A DNA stretch of 64,000 nt, taken from contig MWEM01000002.1 of the NCBI GenBank assembly GCA_002071085.1, positions 1 through 64,000 of the forward strand. The letters are read 5' to 3'. The notes under the pieces were generated by a model. The model did no database searches. It was not told where the DNA came from and saw only the letters and a list, made by a program, of their open reading frames with translations. Positions within the stretch are counted from its first letter, which is position 1, and every line of letters starts with the position of its first letter. Position numbers and translations under genes: made by a program. This DNA comes from Thermotogota bacterium ADurb.Bin062 (lineage in GTDB: Bacteria > Thermotogota > Thermotogae > MWEM01). This document shows, piece by piece, positions 7,849 to 17,163 of this stretch.

Positions 7849-8822
7849 TCTTCTAACGGGAGAAGATGTGTGACGATCTTGTTCAGATCGACTCTCTTGT
7901 TGAGCAATAGGCTCGAGGCGATGTACCAGGTCTCAAACATCTTTCTGCCCGTGATCCCATAGAGTGTGATATTTTTAAAGATCACCTTGTTGATATCAAT
8001 AGGAAAGGGTTTGTCAAATACGCCCAGAGCGGAGATGTGGCCGGACGGCAAGAGCGCGTCTATGCACAGCGCTAACGCTTTCTCGTTCCCAGACATTTCG
8101 AGGGCGACCTCTACCCCCTCTTCGTTCGTTATATCCTTTACTTTTCGGAAGACATCCTCTTTGGTCGGATTAAAAACGTAATCCGCGCCGTTTTTAGCAG
8201 CCATATCGAGTCTATAGTCTTTGACTTCTGAAACGATAATCGGCCCTGCGCCCAGAGCTTTTGCCACTTGAATCGCCATAAGACCGATCGGCCCCGCGCC
8301 CGTGATGAGGACGCTTCTTCCCGCGACGCCTCCCGTGGTTACGGTGAATACGGCATTGCCGAGCGGCTCTTGCACGGAAGCGAAGTGCTGCGAGAGCGCA
8401 GGTGAGTTTTTCCATAATACCACTTCCGGGACCTTCGCGTATTCGGCGAAGACACCGTCGGTATCTACTCCGAGTATCTTCATATTTCTACATATGTGCA
8501 TATTGCCGGTGCGGCATAAGCGGCAGTAGCCGCAAGGGATATGCGTCTCCGCCGAGACGAAATCTCCGATTTGCACCCCTTTCACGGCTTTCCCGACCCC
8601 AATAACTTCACCGGAGAACTCGTGTCCGGAGATTTGCGGGGTGTTTATTCGGTTTTTTGCCCATTCGTTCCATTGATAAATGTGCAGATCGGTCCCGCAT
8701 ATCGAAGCGTACTTCACCTTGACCAACACCTCGTGATCCTCGGTGATGGTGGGGATTTCCACTCTGCGTAAAGATAAACCTCTGGCCTGTTCACTCTTCA
8801 CAAGCGCCTTCATAGTCGCCAT
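7779..8822 (-). CDS. tdh: L-threonine 3-dehydrogenase
   Basis: A 347-residue zinc-dependent medium-chain dehydrogenase that oxidises L-threonine to 2-amino-3-ketobutyrate with NAD+. It has the catalytic zinc motif CGTDLHIY (about 42), the Tdh-specific WNEWA, GHEFSGEVIGVG, four structural-zinc cysteines (CGYCRLCRTGNMHIC, about 97-111) and the NAD-binding loop GAGPIGLMAIQ (about 175). The length is typical. The ATG at 8822 overlaps the end of the YgiQ gene by 32 bases and is preceded by GGGAGGGA. Its product feeds glycine formation; glycine cleavage T and H genes lie at 54 kb. Confidence 0.93.
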   Translation of the reverse strand: MATMKALVKSEQARGLSLRRVEIPTITEDHEVLVKVKYASICGTDLHIYQWNEWAKNRINTPQISGHEFSGEVIGVGKAVKGVQIGDFVSAETHIPCGYCRLCRTGNMHICRNMKILGVDTDGVFAEYAKVPEVVLWKNSPALSQHFASVQEPLGNAVFTVTTGGVAGRSVLITGAGPIGLMAIQVAKALGAGPIIVSEVKDYRLDMAAKNGADYVFNPTKEDVFRKVKDITNEEGVEVALEMSGNEKALALCIDALLPSGHISALGVFDKPFPIDINKVIFKNITLYGITGRKMFETWYIASSLLLNKRVDLNKIVTHLLPLEEWEKGFLLMEQGNCGKVVLKIGE

Positions 8823-10533
8823 GTTTTGCTTTTCCCTCCCGGATAGTTAGGATGCGTTTTTTCATACGATTGCGGTTCGTCAGGCTTTTTTCAGAGAAAA
8901 CGGGTTCTTTCGTCCACGGGTCAAACCCCGTGTGGTAGACGGTGGTGGCGAGCGTCGAGGGCGTAGGCGTAAATATCTGGATTTGTTCTGGATGGAATCC
9001 CAGTTCGGTCTGAACGAAGGACCGTAGCTCCTCGTTTTCCTCCACGCCTTCTCCCGGATGCGCGACGAGCAGGTAGGGAACAAGGTAGATGTCTTTCCTC
9101 TGAGCTTTGGCCTCAAGTGCATACCGGCGCGTAAACTCTTTGAAAACCGTGTGCGGGTATTTCCGCATCTCGCGCAGGACCCCCGCGCTCACGTGTTCCG
9201 GTGCGATCTTGAGCTGACCGGAAACGTTGCTCTCAACGAGGGCGTTAAGAAATCGATCACCGTTGCGGGAATCGGCCAACACCAAATCGGGGCGTATCCC
9301 CGAAGAGATGAAGACCCTCTTGACCCCGGGTATCGTTTTCAAACGGTTTAGAAGCCGAAGGTACGTCTCATGGTTCGGGTTCAAGGAAGGGCAGGGTTCG
9401 GGGTGAAGGCACAAGCGGTCTTTACACGCCCCTTCTGCGATTTTTTTCTCGCACTCATACCCGTACATATTTGCTGTCGGCCCGCCCACATCGGAGATGT
9501 ACCCCTTAAACTCCTTGTGAGAAGCGATGATCTTCGTTTCGTTCATAATCGAGGTCTCGCTTCGCCAGGTCACGGTTCTTCCTTGGTGGACTCCTATCGC
9601 ACAAAAAGCGCAACTGCCGTAGCACCCGCGATGGCCGGTGATAGAAAAACGGACCGTTTCTACCCCCTTGACACGGAGTCCTTGGGTTCGATAAAACTCG
9701 GGGAGCTCTCGTGTGTAGGGGTATCCGTAGATTCTATCCAGTTCCGCTGTCTCCAGGGGGAAAGACGGAAGGTTTTGAACGACCGCGCGCGTTCCGTCCG
9801 TTTGGTAGATAACTTTTCCGCGGATGGGGTCGGTCTCCTGATAGAATAGGCGGAAAGCTTCGGAATACGCTTCTTTTGAAGAGGAGACCTCTTCGAAAGA
9901 AGGGATCCGAATCCCCTCCGAGGGAAGCTCCTGTCGATTGGTCAACGTATACGCGACTCCTCTGAGGCGAGAGACCCTCTCTCTCCAATCTGGAAAGGCG
10001 AACAGCCCGGCGGCCTCCGTCAAGGTTCGCTCGGCCATTCCGTAAAAAATGAAGTCCGCTTTACTGTCGAGAAGTATGGAATGCCGCACCTTATCTTGCC
10101 ACCAGTCGTAGTGGCCAAACCGCCGAAGACTGGCCTCGATGCCGCCTAAAACGATAGGAACGTCTTTCCAAACCCGTTTGACGAGGTTGGCGTATACGAT
10201 GACGGCCCGATCCGGGCGCTTCTCCCCTGAATCGCTAAAAGAGAGGTCGTCCGTTCTGCGCTTCTTTTGAGAGGCGGTGTAGTTGGACACCATTGAATCG
10301 AGATTTCCCGAGGTGATTCCGACGAACAACCGCGGCTTTCCGAATGCGTGAAGGGAGGGCGCGCTGATATGGGTGTGACTGAGAATCCCCACTCGAAACC
10401 CCATCGCCTGAAGATGTCTCGCCACGATCGCGACACCGTAGGCCGGATGATCCACAAAAGCGTCTCCGGTCAACAACAATACGTCCACCGCTTTCGAAGA
10501 GTTTCCTTCGTATACGAATTCCGTTTTATCCAC
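8791..10533 (-). CDS. YgiQ-family radical SAM protein (UPF0313)
   Basis: A 580-residue protein of the YgiQ family: an N-terminal B12-binding-like region (LLLTGDAFVDHPAYG...ILSH) and a radical SAM core with CYGSCAFCAIG (CxxxCxxC, about 320). The family's IAPEHVS and PTPSTLATTVY segments follow. The substrate is unknown. The frame is open upstream to 10701, but that stretch overlaps the sigma-factor gene and is low-complexity Arg-rich sequence. The GTG at 10533 comes five bases after the sigma stop with GAAGAAGG upstream, and is my preferred start (VDKTEFVYEG). It is co-transcribed with the sigma factor and tdh. Confidence 0.9.
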   Translation of the reverse strand: MDKTEFVYEGNSSKAVDVLLLTGDAFVDHPAYGVAIVARHLQAMGFRVGILSHTHISAPSLHAFGKPRLFVGITSGNLDSMVSNYTASQKKRRTDDLSFSDSGEKRPDRAVIVYANLVKRVWKDVPIVLGGIEASLRRFGHYDWWQDKVRHSILLDSKADFIFYGMAERTLTEAAGLFAFPDWRERVSRLRGVAYTLTNRQELPSEGIRIPSFEEVSSSKEAYSEAFRLFYQETDPIRGKVIYQTDGTRAVVQNLPSFPLETAELDRIYGYPYTRELPEFYRTQGLRVKGVETVRFSITGHRGCYGSCAFCAIGVHQGRTVTWRSETSIMNETKIIASHKEFKGYISDVGGPTANMYGYECEKKIAEGACKDRLCLHPEPCPSLNPNHETYLRLLNRLKTIPGVKRVFISSGIRPDLVLADSRNGDRFLNALVESNVSGQLKIAPEHVSAGVLREMRKYPHTVFKEFTRRYALEAKAQRKDIYLVPYLLVAHPGEGVEENEELRSFVQTELGFHPEQIQIFTPTPSTLATTVYHTGFDPWTKEPVFSEKSLTNRNRMKKRILTIREGKAKHGDYEGACEE

Positions 10534-10538
10534 GGTTT

Positions 10539-11174
10539 CTAGCCTTCTTCGATTTCTTTGTTCTCTTTTTCGATGATCTCTTTCAGTCGCTCTCTGCACC
10601 TCAACAGCTTCGTCCCCACGGTGCCGATCGGCAGGTCCATCAGGTTGGCGATCTCTTTGTACTTCATCCCCTCCGCCGAGTACATCAAGAGTTTTTGGCA
10701 CTCTTCCGGCAATTGGGAGAGAACCCGACGATACTCGTCCACTTTGATTTCGTTTAGTGCGATCTCTTCTGGATTGTCCGAATCCACGTTTTCGGTTATC
10801 TCCAGAAAGGAGTCTTCTCCATCCTCGTTTCCAAGTTCAGCGTCTAACGGGACGAGGTTGGTATCCGCGCGTTTTTTTGCGCTCCGGAGTCGGTGTTTGT
10901 CGATGCAAATGTGCGCGGCCGTCGTGGCTAACAGCGCTTTCAAGTTCTGCACCTTGTCCAAATCTTCGAAAACGAGGCGTAGAAAGGTCTCCTGTGTGAT
11001 GTCTTCCGCGACGTCTCGAAAGTCGGGATATTTAAAGGTGATAATAGAAATGAGATACGAAGCGTAGCGCCGATAGATCTCTTCCCAAAAGACCTTATCG
11101 CCGATTTGCCTCCGATTTTCGAGCAGCTCTTTATCCGTCCATTTTTTCGTTCGATTCCGCGTGAAAACAGGCAT
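10539..11174 (-). CDS. ECF-type sigma-70 family RNA polymerase sigma factor
   Basis: About 211 residues with a region 2 (FWEEIYRRYASYLISIITF, then DVAEDITQETFLRLV) and a C-terminal region 4 helix-turn-helix (LPEECQKLLMYSAEGMKYKE, then MDLPIGTVGTKLLRCRERL), with an acidic linker between. It would direct RNA polymerase to a special promoter set. The frame extends to a TTG at 11198, but that codon sits at the expected transcription start of the promoter at 11205-11215. The ATG at 11174 with AAAGGA upstream is therefore preferred. No anti-sigma factor gene is adjacent. The operon downstream contains YgiQ, tdh and PBP2, and it may autoregulate. Confidence 0.88.
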   Translation of the reverse strand: MPVFTRNRTKKWTDKELLENRRQIGDKVFWEEIYRRYASYLISIITFKYPDFRDVAEDITQETFLRLVFEDLDKVQNLKALLATTAAHICIDKHRLRSAKKRADTNLVPLDAELGNEDGEDSFLEITENVDSDNPEEIALNEIKVDEYRRVLSQLPEECQKLLMYSAEGMKYKEIANLMDLPIGTVGTKLLRCRERLKEIIEKENKEIEEG

Positions 11175-11204
11175 CTTTTCGATTCCTTTCTGTGACAACG
11201 ATTT

Positions 11205-11215
11205 ATTCTACCATA
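11205..11215 (-). promoter_or_regulatory. Extended -10 promoter for the sigma factor operon
   Basis: The minus strand reads TATGGTAGAAT, identical to the gerW promoter core at 5349. No -35 is visible at 16-18 bases. The predicted start of transcription is near 11198, leaving about 24 bases of leader to the ATG at 11174. Confidence 0.5.
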
Positions 11216-11393
11216 TTTCCTAATCGTCCGGCATCCGGGGTCATTCCCCTCTTAAGCATTCGTATTTCACCGACCACGGGTGGTCCATTTTCGGAAAAGT
11301 AAGAAATTACGAAAAAAACAAAGAAAAACGAAGCTCTTCCGACACAAACCGCTCTAGGGCGCTCGATTTTCTGGCGAGAAGGCGAAAACGCTC

Positions 11394-11426
11394 TTGTGAA
11401 TCAAATAGTTTATTGATACAATCAAT
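11394..11426 (+). promoter_or_regulatory. Promoter and candidate ROK operator of the sugar operon
   Basis: TTGTGA, a 17-base spacer and TACAAT form the best -35/-10 pair in the window. Overlapping the -10 is a perfect inverted repeat ATTGAT-ACA-ATCAAT (11412-11426), placed where a repressor would block polymerase. The ROK regulator encoded at 17208 is the obvious candidate. A related TTGATTGATTG lies ahead of xylose isomerase (about 22790). The remaining bases of the 11175-11461 gap show nothing else. Confidence 0.55.
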
Positions 11427-11461
11427 TAAACCGAATCAGCCAATCGAAGGGGAGGTGGTTT

Positions 11462-12658
11462 TTGGTGATCGAATCGAGAAACATCGGTGGCCAATCGAGA
11501 TTGACCTACGGGCAGATCGGCGGGGGTCCTGGCTCTTTCATCGGGCCGGTCCATCGAGCCGCCATTGCGATGAACAATCAGGCAAGGATCGTCTCGGGGT
11601 GCTTTTCACAGAACTTGGAAAAATCGAAAGAGACGGCACGAGAATTAGACATCGATCTTAACCGAGTCTACTCTAGTTATGAAGAAATGGCCCAAAAAGA
11701 AGCGCTACGGAAAGACAGAATGGATTTTGTGGTGGTGTCGGGTCCAAATCATATGCATTACGAGACTGCGAAATCCTTTCTTGAAAAGGACTTCCACGTA
11801 GTATGTGAAAAACCTCTGTCCTTAGACCTGACTCAAGCAAAAACGCTTTTAAAGTTGAGCAAAGAGCGAAAACGGCTTTTTATGGTGACCTACACCTACA
11901 CCGGTTACCCGATGGTACGAGAAGCCAGACATTTGGTTCGTAGTGGTAAATTGGGAGAGATCCGCCTGGTCGTCGCCGAATACGCGCAAGATTGGCTAGC
12001 TGAAAAAGCCGAAGAGTCCGGAAATCGGCAAGCTCAGTGGAGGACTGATCCTCGATATGCCGGTATTTCTTGTTGTGTGGGAGACATCGGCACGCATATC
12101 GAAAATATGGTTCATTACATCACAGGGTTGGAGATTAAACGGTTATCCGCTCGCTTGGACACCTTTGTGAAGGGACGCTCTTTGGATGACAACGCCTTCA
12201 TCCTGTTGACTTACGAAAACGGCGCGTCCGGCAGTTACTGGGCTTCCCAAGTAGCCGTCGGCAAAGAAAACGGGTTAGTCGTCAGGATCTATGGCACGAA
12301 AGGCGCGATCGAGTGGGAGCAGGAGAATCCGAACGAACTTCGCCTCTCGTTGTTGGGAGCGCCGCAAGCGATCCTCCGCAGAGGTAACGGTTATCTGTCC
12401 GCGCCAGCGAAGAGTTTGACGCGCTTGCCTTCAGGCCATCCGGAGGGTTACTTTGAAGCCTTCTCCAATCTTTATCGGAACTTCTGCGTCGCGTTGACGC
12501 GCTTCGAGGAAACGGGAACCCTGGAGCCGCGCGGAGAAGCGGAGGACTTCACGGACGTCTTGGACGGAGCCCGCGGAATCGGTTTCGTAGAGGACTGCGT
12601 CAAGAGTAGTCGCCTTGAAGGCGCTTGGGTTGACGCCACGAAAATCTCGGAGGGATAA
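11462..12658 (+). CDS. Gfo/Idh/MocA-family NAD(P)-dependent oxidoreductase
   Basis: A 398-residue dehydrogenase of the glucose-fructose/inositol dehydrogenase family. A Rossmann fold near the N-terminus (GQIGGGPGSFIGPVHRAA) is followed by VVVSGPNHMHYE and the signature VVCEKPLSLDL (about 115-125) with its catalytic Lys. The substrate-binding half contains GDIGTHIENMVHYITG. The first nucleotide-binding glycine segment lies unusually close to the start. The frame begins at TTG 11462, with GTG 11465 next to it, after GGGGAGGTGG. It is the first gene of a sugar operon, four bases before the isomerase. It probably oxidises or epimerises an imported sugar or inositol derivative; the exact substrate is unknown. 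Confidence 0.88.
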   Translation: MVIESRNIGGQSRLTYGQIGGGPGSFIGPVHRAAIAMNNQARIVSGCFSQNLEKSKETARELDIDLNRVYSSYEEMAQKEALRKDRMDFVVVSGPNHMHYETAKSFLEKDFHVVCEKPLSLDLTQAKTLLKLSKERKRLFMVTYTYTGYPMVREARHLVRSGKLGEIRLVVAEYAQDWLAEKAEESGNRQAQWRTDPRYAGISCCVGDIGTHIENMVHYITGLEIKRLSARLDTFVKGRSLDDNAFILLTYENGASGSYWASQVAVGKENGLVVRIYGTKGAIEWEQENPNELRLSLLGAPQAILRRGNGYLSAPAKSLTRLPSGHPEGYFEAFSNLYRNFCVALTRFEETGTLEPRGEAEDFTDVLDGARGIGFVEDCVKSSRLEGAWVDATKISEG

Positions 12659-12661
12659 GGT

Positions 12662-13648
12662 ATGAGGAAAGTGACACTTTTCACGGGCCAATGGGCTGAT
12701 CTTACTTTTGAAAAACTGTGCGAGAAAGTCTCCGAATGGGGTTATGACGGCTTGGAAGTCGCGTGTTGGGGGGATCATTTGAACGTAAAAAAGGCCGCGA
12801 GCGATCCCTCTTACGTAGAAAACCGTCGGTCTATCCTTGAGCGATTCAACTTAGGGTGTTGGGCTATCGGTGCCCACCTTCCAGGGCAATGCGTGGGAGA
12901 CGATTGGGACGAAAGGCTGGACAACTTCGCGCCGGATGCTGTGAAAGGTAAGCCGGAAGCGATTCGAAACTGGGCTATCGAGGAGATGAAAGCGGCCGCC
13001 CTAGCGGCGAAAAACTTGGGTGTCAAAGTAGTGACCGGGTTTCTCGGCTCTCCAATCTGGAAATATTTCTATTCCTTCCCCCAAACGACCGAAGAAATGA
13101 TAAAGAAGGGATTTCGAAAGATTTACGATCTCTGGAGCCCGATCTTCGACGAATTCGATCGGTGTGGGGTTTTATTCGCCCTTGAAGTGCATCCCACCGA
13201 AATCGCCTACGATTTTTATACAACCCAACGTCTTTTCGACGTTTTCTCCGACCGAAAAACCCTCGGGCTAAACTTCGATCCTTCGCATCTGTTATGGCAA
13301 GGGGTGACCCCTCATCTGTTTCTCCGTGAGTTTCAGTCGAAAATCTACCACGTACATATGAAGGACGTGGCTTTGAACGCGGACGGCAAGGCCGGCATTC
13401 TTGGGTCGCATTTGCCCTTTGGCGACGCGAGGAGAGGGTGGAATTTCCGATCTTTGGGTCACGGTCATGTCAATTTTGAGGAGATCATACGCGCGCTGAA
13501 CGATATGCAATACACGGGCCCGCTTTCTGTCGAATGGGAAGACAGTGGTATGGATCGCGAATATGGGGCAAGGCAGGCGCTTGGTTTTGTCCGATCCTTA
13601 GACTTCGAACCTTCGACCATCGCTTTCGACGACGCCCTAAAAAAATAG
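12662..13648 (+). CDS. Sugar phosphate isomerase/epimerase-like TIM-barrel protein
   Basis: A 328-residue AP-endonuclease-2/xylose-isomerase-like TIM barrel, as in IolE/IolH and tagatose epimerases. Metal and substrate ligands are suggested by GYDGLEVACWGDH, FALEVHPTEIAYDF (Glu), LGLNFDPSHLLWQG (Asp/His), YHVHMKDV (His) and PLSVEWEDSGMD (Glu). It starts at an ATG directly after the oxidoreductase stop and precedes the ABC transporter genes. Pairing with a Gfo/Idh enzyme is typical of pathways that process inositols or rare sugars, so the operon may handle more than plain xylose. The specific reaction cannot be read from the sequence. Confidence 0.85.
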   Translation: MRKVTLFTGQWADLTFEKLCEKVSEWGYDGLEVACWGDHLNVKKAASDPSYVENRRSILERFNLGCWAIGAHLPGQCVGDDWDERLDNFAPDAVKGKPEAIRNWAIEEMKAAALAAKNLGVKVVTGFLGSPIWKYFYSFPQTTEEMIKKGFRKIYDLWSPIFDEFDRCGVLFALEVHPTEIAYDFYTTQRLFDVFSDRKTLGLNFDPSHLLWQGVTPHLFLREFQSKIYHVHMKDVALNADGKAGILGSHLPFGDARRGWNFRSLGHGHVNFEEIIRALNDMQYTGPLSVEWEDSGMDREYGARQALGFVRSLDFEPSTIAFDDALKK

Positions 13649-13662
13649 TTTTGGAGCGCCCT

Positions 13663-15174
13663 ATGGATCCTGTGGCTGAAAAAGAAATCCCCCTATTAGA
13701 AGTGAAAGGTATTTCGAAAGAATTCTCCGGGGTACGCGTGCTCGATCGCGTCTCCTTTTCTCTATCTAGAGGAGAGATATTCGGGATCATAGGGGAAAAC
13801 GGAGCCGGCAAGTCTACATTGATTAAGATCATCAGTGGAATCTATCACCCGACGGAAGGTAGCCTACTCTTCGAAGGAAAGAGCGTGACGGTGCGCGATG
13901 CCGAAACCGCCCACAAGATGGGGATCAACCTTATACCGCAGGAATTCAACCTCATCCCCGAAATGACCGTTTCGGAGAATATTTTTTTGGGCAAAGAGCT
14001 GCGCAACCGATGGTTTTTAGACAAACGTGCGATGATCGAAAAGACTCGGTCCCTCTTGGAACACCTACGCTCGGATATCGCGGCGGACGCGAGGATCGAA
14101 TCGCTGAGCGTAGCGCAGAAACAGATGGTAGAGTTTGCGAAAGCATTAGCCTCGGAGTCCAAGCTCCTGATATTGGATGAGCCGACCACCGTTCTTACGC
14201 GTAAAGAGATCGACATCTTGTTTGAAATTATGAGACAAGCGAAACAATCCGGCGTCGCGATGATCTATATCTCCCACAAACTGAAAGAGGTTAAAGAGAT
14301 TTGCGATAAGGTGATGGTCTTGCGCGACGGAAAGCTCATCTCTATAGAGTCCTCCGAGCATCTCGGCGTCCACGATATGGCTACCAAGATGGTGGGTAGA
14401 GAGCTTTCTCAGATTTTTCCGCCTAAAGCCAAGCCGCAGGAAGACACCGTGTTACAAGTCCGGAACCTATCGGTCCCGAACTGTTTGGAGGGCGTCTCTT
14501 TCGACTTGAAAAGAGGAGAAATCCTGGGGTTCGCGGGCCTCGTGGGCGCAGGTAGAACCGAACTGGCGGAAACGCTGATCGGTATCAGGAAAAAGAGCGC
14601 CGGTACGATTTTACTCAACGGGAAAGAGGTATATGTTAAGAATCCGACGCGCGCGTTCGCCAGCGGACTCGCCTATCTCTCGGAGGACCGACAGGGGAGC
14701 GGAATCCTAACCGCCTTCGGGATCACCGAGAATATCACTCTCACCTCCTTAAAACGGTACAGCCGTTTCCTTCTCAAAAAGAAGGAGGAGGCGCTCAAAG
14801 CGCAAGAGTATGTCCGCAAGTTCGACATCAAGGCTGCTTCGCTTAAAACGCGGCTCGAATTCTTCAGCGGAGGTAACCAGCAAAAGGTCTCTTTCGCCAA
14901 AAGCCTCGATTCGGACCCCCAGATCATCCTGATTGACGAACCGACCCGCGGGATCGATGTGCAAGCTAAACACGAGATGTACAGGTTCATCCATTCGCTG
15001 GTGGAGGGCGGTTTATCCTGCGTTCTCATCTCGTCTGAAATGGAAGAGGTCATCGGAATGTCCAATCGCGTGGTGGTGATGAAAGAAGGGCGGATCACCG
15101 GGATTTTAACCGGAGATCAAATTAACGAAGAAGAAATTATGTTCTATGCCACCGGATTAAAGGGGGTTGCTTGA
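13663..15174 (+). CDS. Sugar ABC transporter ATP-binding protein (RbsA/XylG type)
   Basis: A 503-residue tandem ATPase that powers monosaccharide import. The first domain has Walker A GENGAGKSTLIK (about 43), signature SLSVAQKQ and Walker B LLILDEPTTVLT. The second has the degenerate Walker A GLVGAGRTEL, signature FSGGNQQK and ILIDEPTRGIDVQAK. The frame is open upstream into the isomerase gene, but the ATG at 13663 with GGAG seven bases ahead gives the expected N-terminus. It overlaps the permease gene. I recall the same ATPase-permease-binding protein set in the Thermotoga xylose/glucose importer. Confidence 0.93.
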   Translation: MDPVAEKEIPLLEVKGISKEFSGVRVLDRVSFSLSRGEIFGIIGENGAGKSTLIKIISGIYHPTEGSLLFEGKSVTVRDAETAHKMGINLIPQEFNLIPEMTVSENIFLGKELRNRWFLDKRAMIEKTRSLLEHLRSDIAADARIESLSVAQKQMVEFAKALASESKLLILDEPTTVLTRKEIDILFEIMRQAKQSGVAMIYISHKLKEVKEICDKVMVLRDGKLISIESSEHLGVHDMATKMVGRELSQIFPPKAKPQEDTVLQVRNLSVPNCLEGVSFDLKRGEILGFAGLVGAGRTELAETLIGIRKKSAGTILLNGKEVYVKNPTRAFASGLAYLSEDRQGSGILTAFGITENITLTSLKRYSRFLLKKKEEALKAQEYVRKFDIKAASLKTRLEFFSGGNQQKVSFAKSLDSDPQIILIDEPTRGIDVQAKHEMYRFIHSLVEGGLSCVLISSEMEEVIGMSNRVVVMKEGRITGILTGDQINEEEIMFYATGLKGVA

Positions 15175-16145
15175 GAATGACGATCAAACTATTGTTGTCC
15201 AAGATACGGAGGATAGACTTCGAGAAATACGGTCCGCTCTTTGCCCTCGCCATTCTGTTTATCATCTCCGCGATTGCCAGCCCGTATTTTATCAAAACGC
15301 GAAACCTTCTAAACATCTTGCGTCAGGTTTCTTACACCGGAATCATCGGTTTAGGAATGACCTTCGTCATCATTTCCGGTGGGATAGACCTCTCCGTTGG
15401 TTCGATGACGGCGTTGGTCGGTGGCATTATGATCCTGACATTGAATCATTTTGGTGGAGGCGTCTCGGCCATCCTGATGGTCCTTCTGGTCGGAATCCTA
15501 CTTGGGGCGGGCGCTGGGGCTTTGAACGGGATCATCATCACCAAAGGTCGGGTGGCTCCTTTTATCGTTACGCTGGGCACGATGGCTGTATATCGATCGC
15601 TAACGCTGTATATCAGCAATGCTGGAGAGTTTCGCTCGAACAGTAACCTCTATCCCGAGTTGGGTATGGGAGCGTTTTTAGAAATACCGAATCCCGTCTG
15701 GATATTTTTCCTTCTCGCTATACTGTGCTCTATCATCCTGAACTATACGAAGTTTGGGCGTTACGTCCGGGCGGTAGGCTCTAACGATAAAGTCGCCACC
15801 TATTCTGGTATACGGGTGGATCGCGTCCGGTTCCTAACCTATGTTCTCGTCGGCGTGATGGTCGCCGTGTCAGCTCTGCTGCTCTCTTCCCGACTTAACT
15901 CGATCTCGTCTTCAAATGCGGCTGTCAACTACGAACTCGACGCGATCGCGGCCGTGATCATTGGCGGGACCGCGATGAGCGGCGGTAGCGGAACAGTGTT
16001 CGGGACGGTGATCGGCGCGATTATCCTCGGAATTGTGAACAATATGTTGAACATGCTCGGTATCTCACCGTATTTACAAGGAACGGTAAAAGGGCTCGTC
16101 ATTATCGGAGCCGTTCTCATACAAAAGAAAAAGAAAAGGTCGTAA
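15171..16145 (+). CDS. Sugar ABC transporter permease (RbsC/XylH type)
   Basis: A 324-residue inner-membrane permease of the BPD_transp_2 family, with about eight to ten hydrophobic segments. Typical signatures are GMTFVIISGGIDLSVGSMTA (about 65-85) and AAVIIGGTAMSGGSGTVFGT (about 260-280). It forms the translocation channel for the sugar delivered by the binding protein at 16184. The TTG at 15171 overlaps the ATPase stop. An ATG at 15177 lies ten bases after AAAGGGGG and is equally possible. Confidence 0.93.
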   Translation: MRMTIKLLLSKIRRIDFEKYGPLFALAILFIISAIASPYFIKTRNLLNILRQVSYTGIIGLGMTFVIISGGIDLSVGSMTALVGGIMILTLNHFGGGVSAILMVLLVGILLGAGAGALNGIIITKGRVAPFIVTLGTMAVYRSLTLYISNAGEFRSNSNLYPELGMGAFLEIPNPVWIFFLLAILCSIILNYTKFGRYVRAVGSNDKVATYSGIRVDRVRFLTYVLVGVMVAVSALLLSSRLNSISSSNAAVNYELDAIAAVIIGGTAMSGGSGTVFGTVIGAIILGIVNNMLNMLGISPYLQGTVKGLVIIGAVLIQKKKKRS

Positions 16146-16183
16146 ACCCTATTAGGGTATCTTATAAGGAGGTGCACGAATCT

Positions 16184-17146
16184 ATGAAAAAAGCGTTGTT
16201 AATGGTTCTTGTGGTGACGTTGTTGCTCTCTTCTTTCGCGTTCTCGGCCCCGAAGATCCGCATTGGCGTGTCTATTCCGACTGCCGATCACGGGTGGACG
16301 GGAGGTATTAACTGGTGGGCGCAAAAGGCGATTAAGGAATGGCAAGCGAAAGACCCGGATGTGACGTTTTTCCTTGTGACCGCCGACTCGCCCGCGAAAC
16401 AAGTTGCAGACGTCGAGGACCTCATGGTTAAGGGTATTGACGCGTTAGTCATTTTAGCCCACGACTCTGCCCCTTTGACACCGATCGTTGAAAAAGTCTA
16501 TAACGAAGGCATCTTCGTCGTTTCGGTCGACCGCGGATTGACCAAACCCGTAGAACACGTTTACGTCGCCGGAGACAACCCGGGTCTGGGTCGCGTATCC
16601 GCCGAATGGATGGCCAAAGAACTGAACTATAAGGGGAGCATCGTGGTGTTGGAAGGTATTCCGTGCGTGATAAACTCCGAACGGGTAGACGCCTTTAACG
16701 AAGTTATGAAAAAATACCCCAATATCAAAATCCTCGACTCCCAGCCAGCTTATTGGTCGACACAAAAAGGGCTGGAGATTATGGAAAATTATCTGCAAAA
16801 GTACGACAAAATCGACGCCGTTTGGGCACAAGACGACGACGTTCTGAAAGGAGTGTTGCAGGCCTATAAGGAATCCAGGAGAAAGGACATCCTGTTCTTC
16901 CTCGGCGGCGCGGGTTCCAAAGAGATAATAAAAATGGTTATGGATGGGGACAAACAGGTGCGCGCGGACGTCACTTACCCGCCTTCGATGATCGGAACCG
17001 GCATCAGTATGGCGGTGATGTCGCTTCGCGGCGAGAAGCTGAATGGTTTTTACCAAAATCAAATTCCGTCCAAGATCATTCTAGCGGCCGAACTCATCAC
17101 CGTTGGAAACGCTAAGAGTTATTACGAACCAGACTCGATTTTCTAA
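16184..17146 (+). CDS. Sugar ABC transporter substrate-binding protein (XylF/RbsB-like)
   Basis: A 320-residue periplasmic binding protein. A signal peptide (MKKALLMVLVVTLLLSSFAF) is followed by a Peripla_BP_4-type fold starting PKIRIGVSIPTADHGWTGGI; other hallmarks are DLMVKGIDALVILAHDS and DAVWAQDDDVLKGVLQA. There is no lipobox cysteine at the cleavage site, so it is probably soluble in the periplasm. AAGGAGGTG lies nine bases before the ATG at 16184; the GTG inside this SD is rejected as a start. A small hairpin (ACCCT/AGGGT, about 16147) precedes it and a strong one follows, which could raise its mRNA level relative to the permease. The ligand is probably xylose or glucose, judged from the operon. 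Confidence 0.92.
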   Translation: MKKALLMVLVVTLLLSSFAFSAPKIRIGVSIPTADHGWTGGINWWAQKAIKEWQAKDPDVTFFLVTADSPAKQVADVEDLMVKGIDALVILAHDSAPLTPIVEKVYNEGIFVVSVDRGLTKPVEHVYVAGDNPGLGRVSAEWMAKELNYKGSIVVLEGIPCVINSERVDAFNEVMKKYPNIKILDSQPAYWSTQKGLEIMENYLQKYDKIDAVWAQDDDVLKGVLQAYKESRRKDILFFLGGAGSKEIIKMVMDGDKQVRADVTYPPSMIGTGISMAVMSLRGEKLNGFYQNQIPSKIILAAELITVGNAKSYYEPDSIF

Positions 17147-17163
17147 ACCGCGGAAGCTATACA

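Noticed and set aside
10534-10701. Upstream extension of the YgiQ frame
   Set aside because: Arg-rich low-complexity sequence overlapping the sigma-factor gene; the GTG at 10533 fits the family start.
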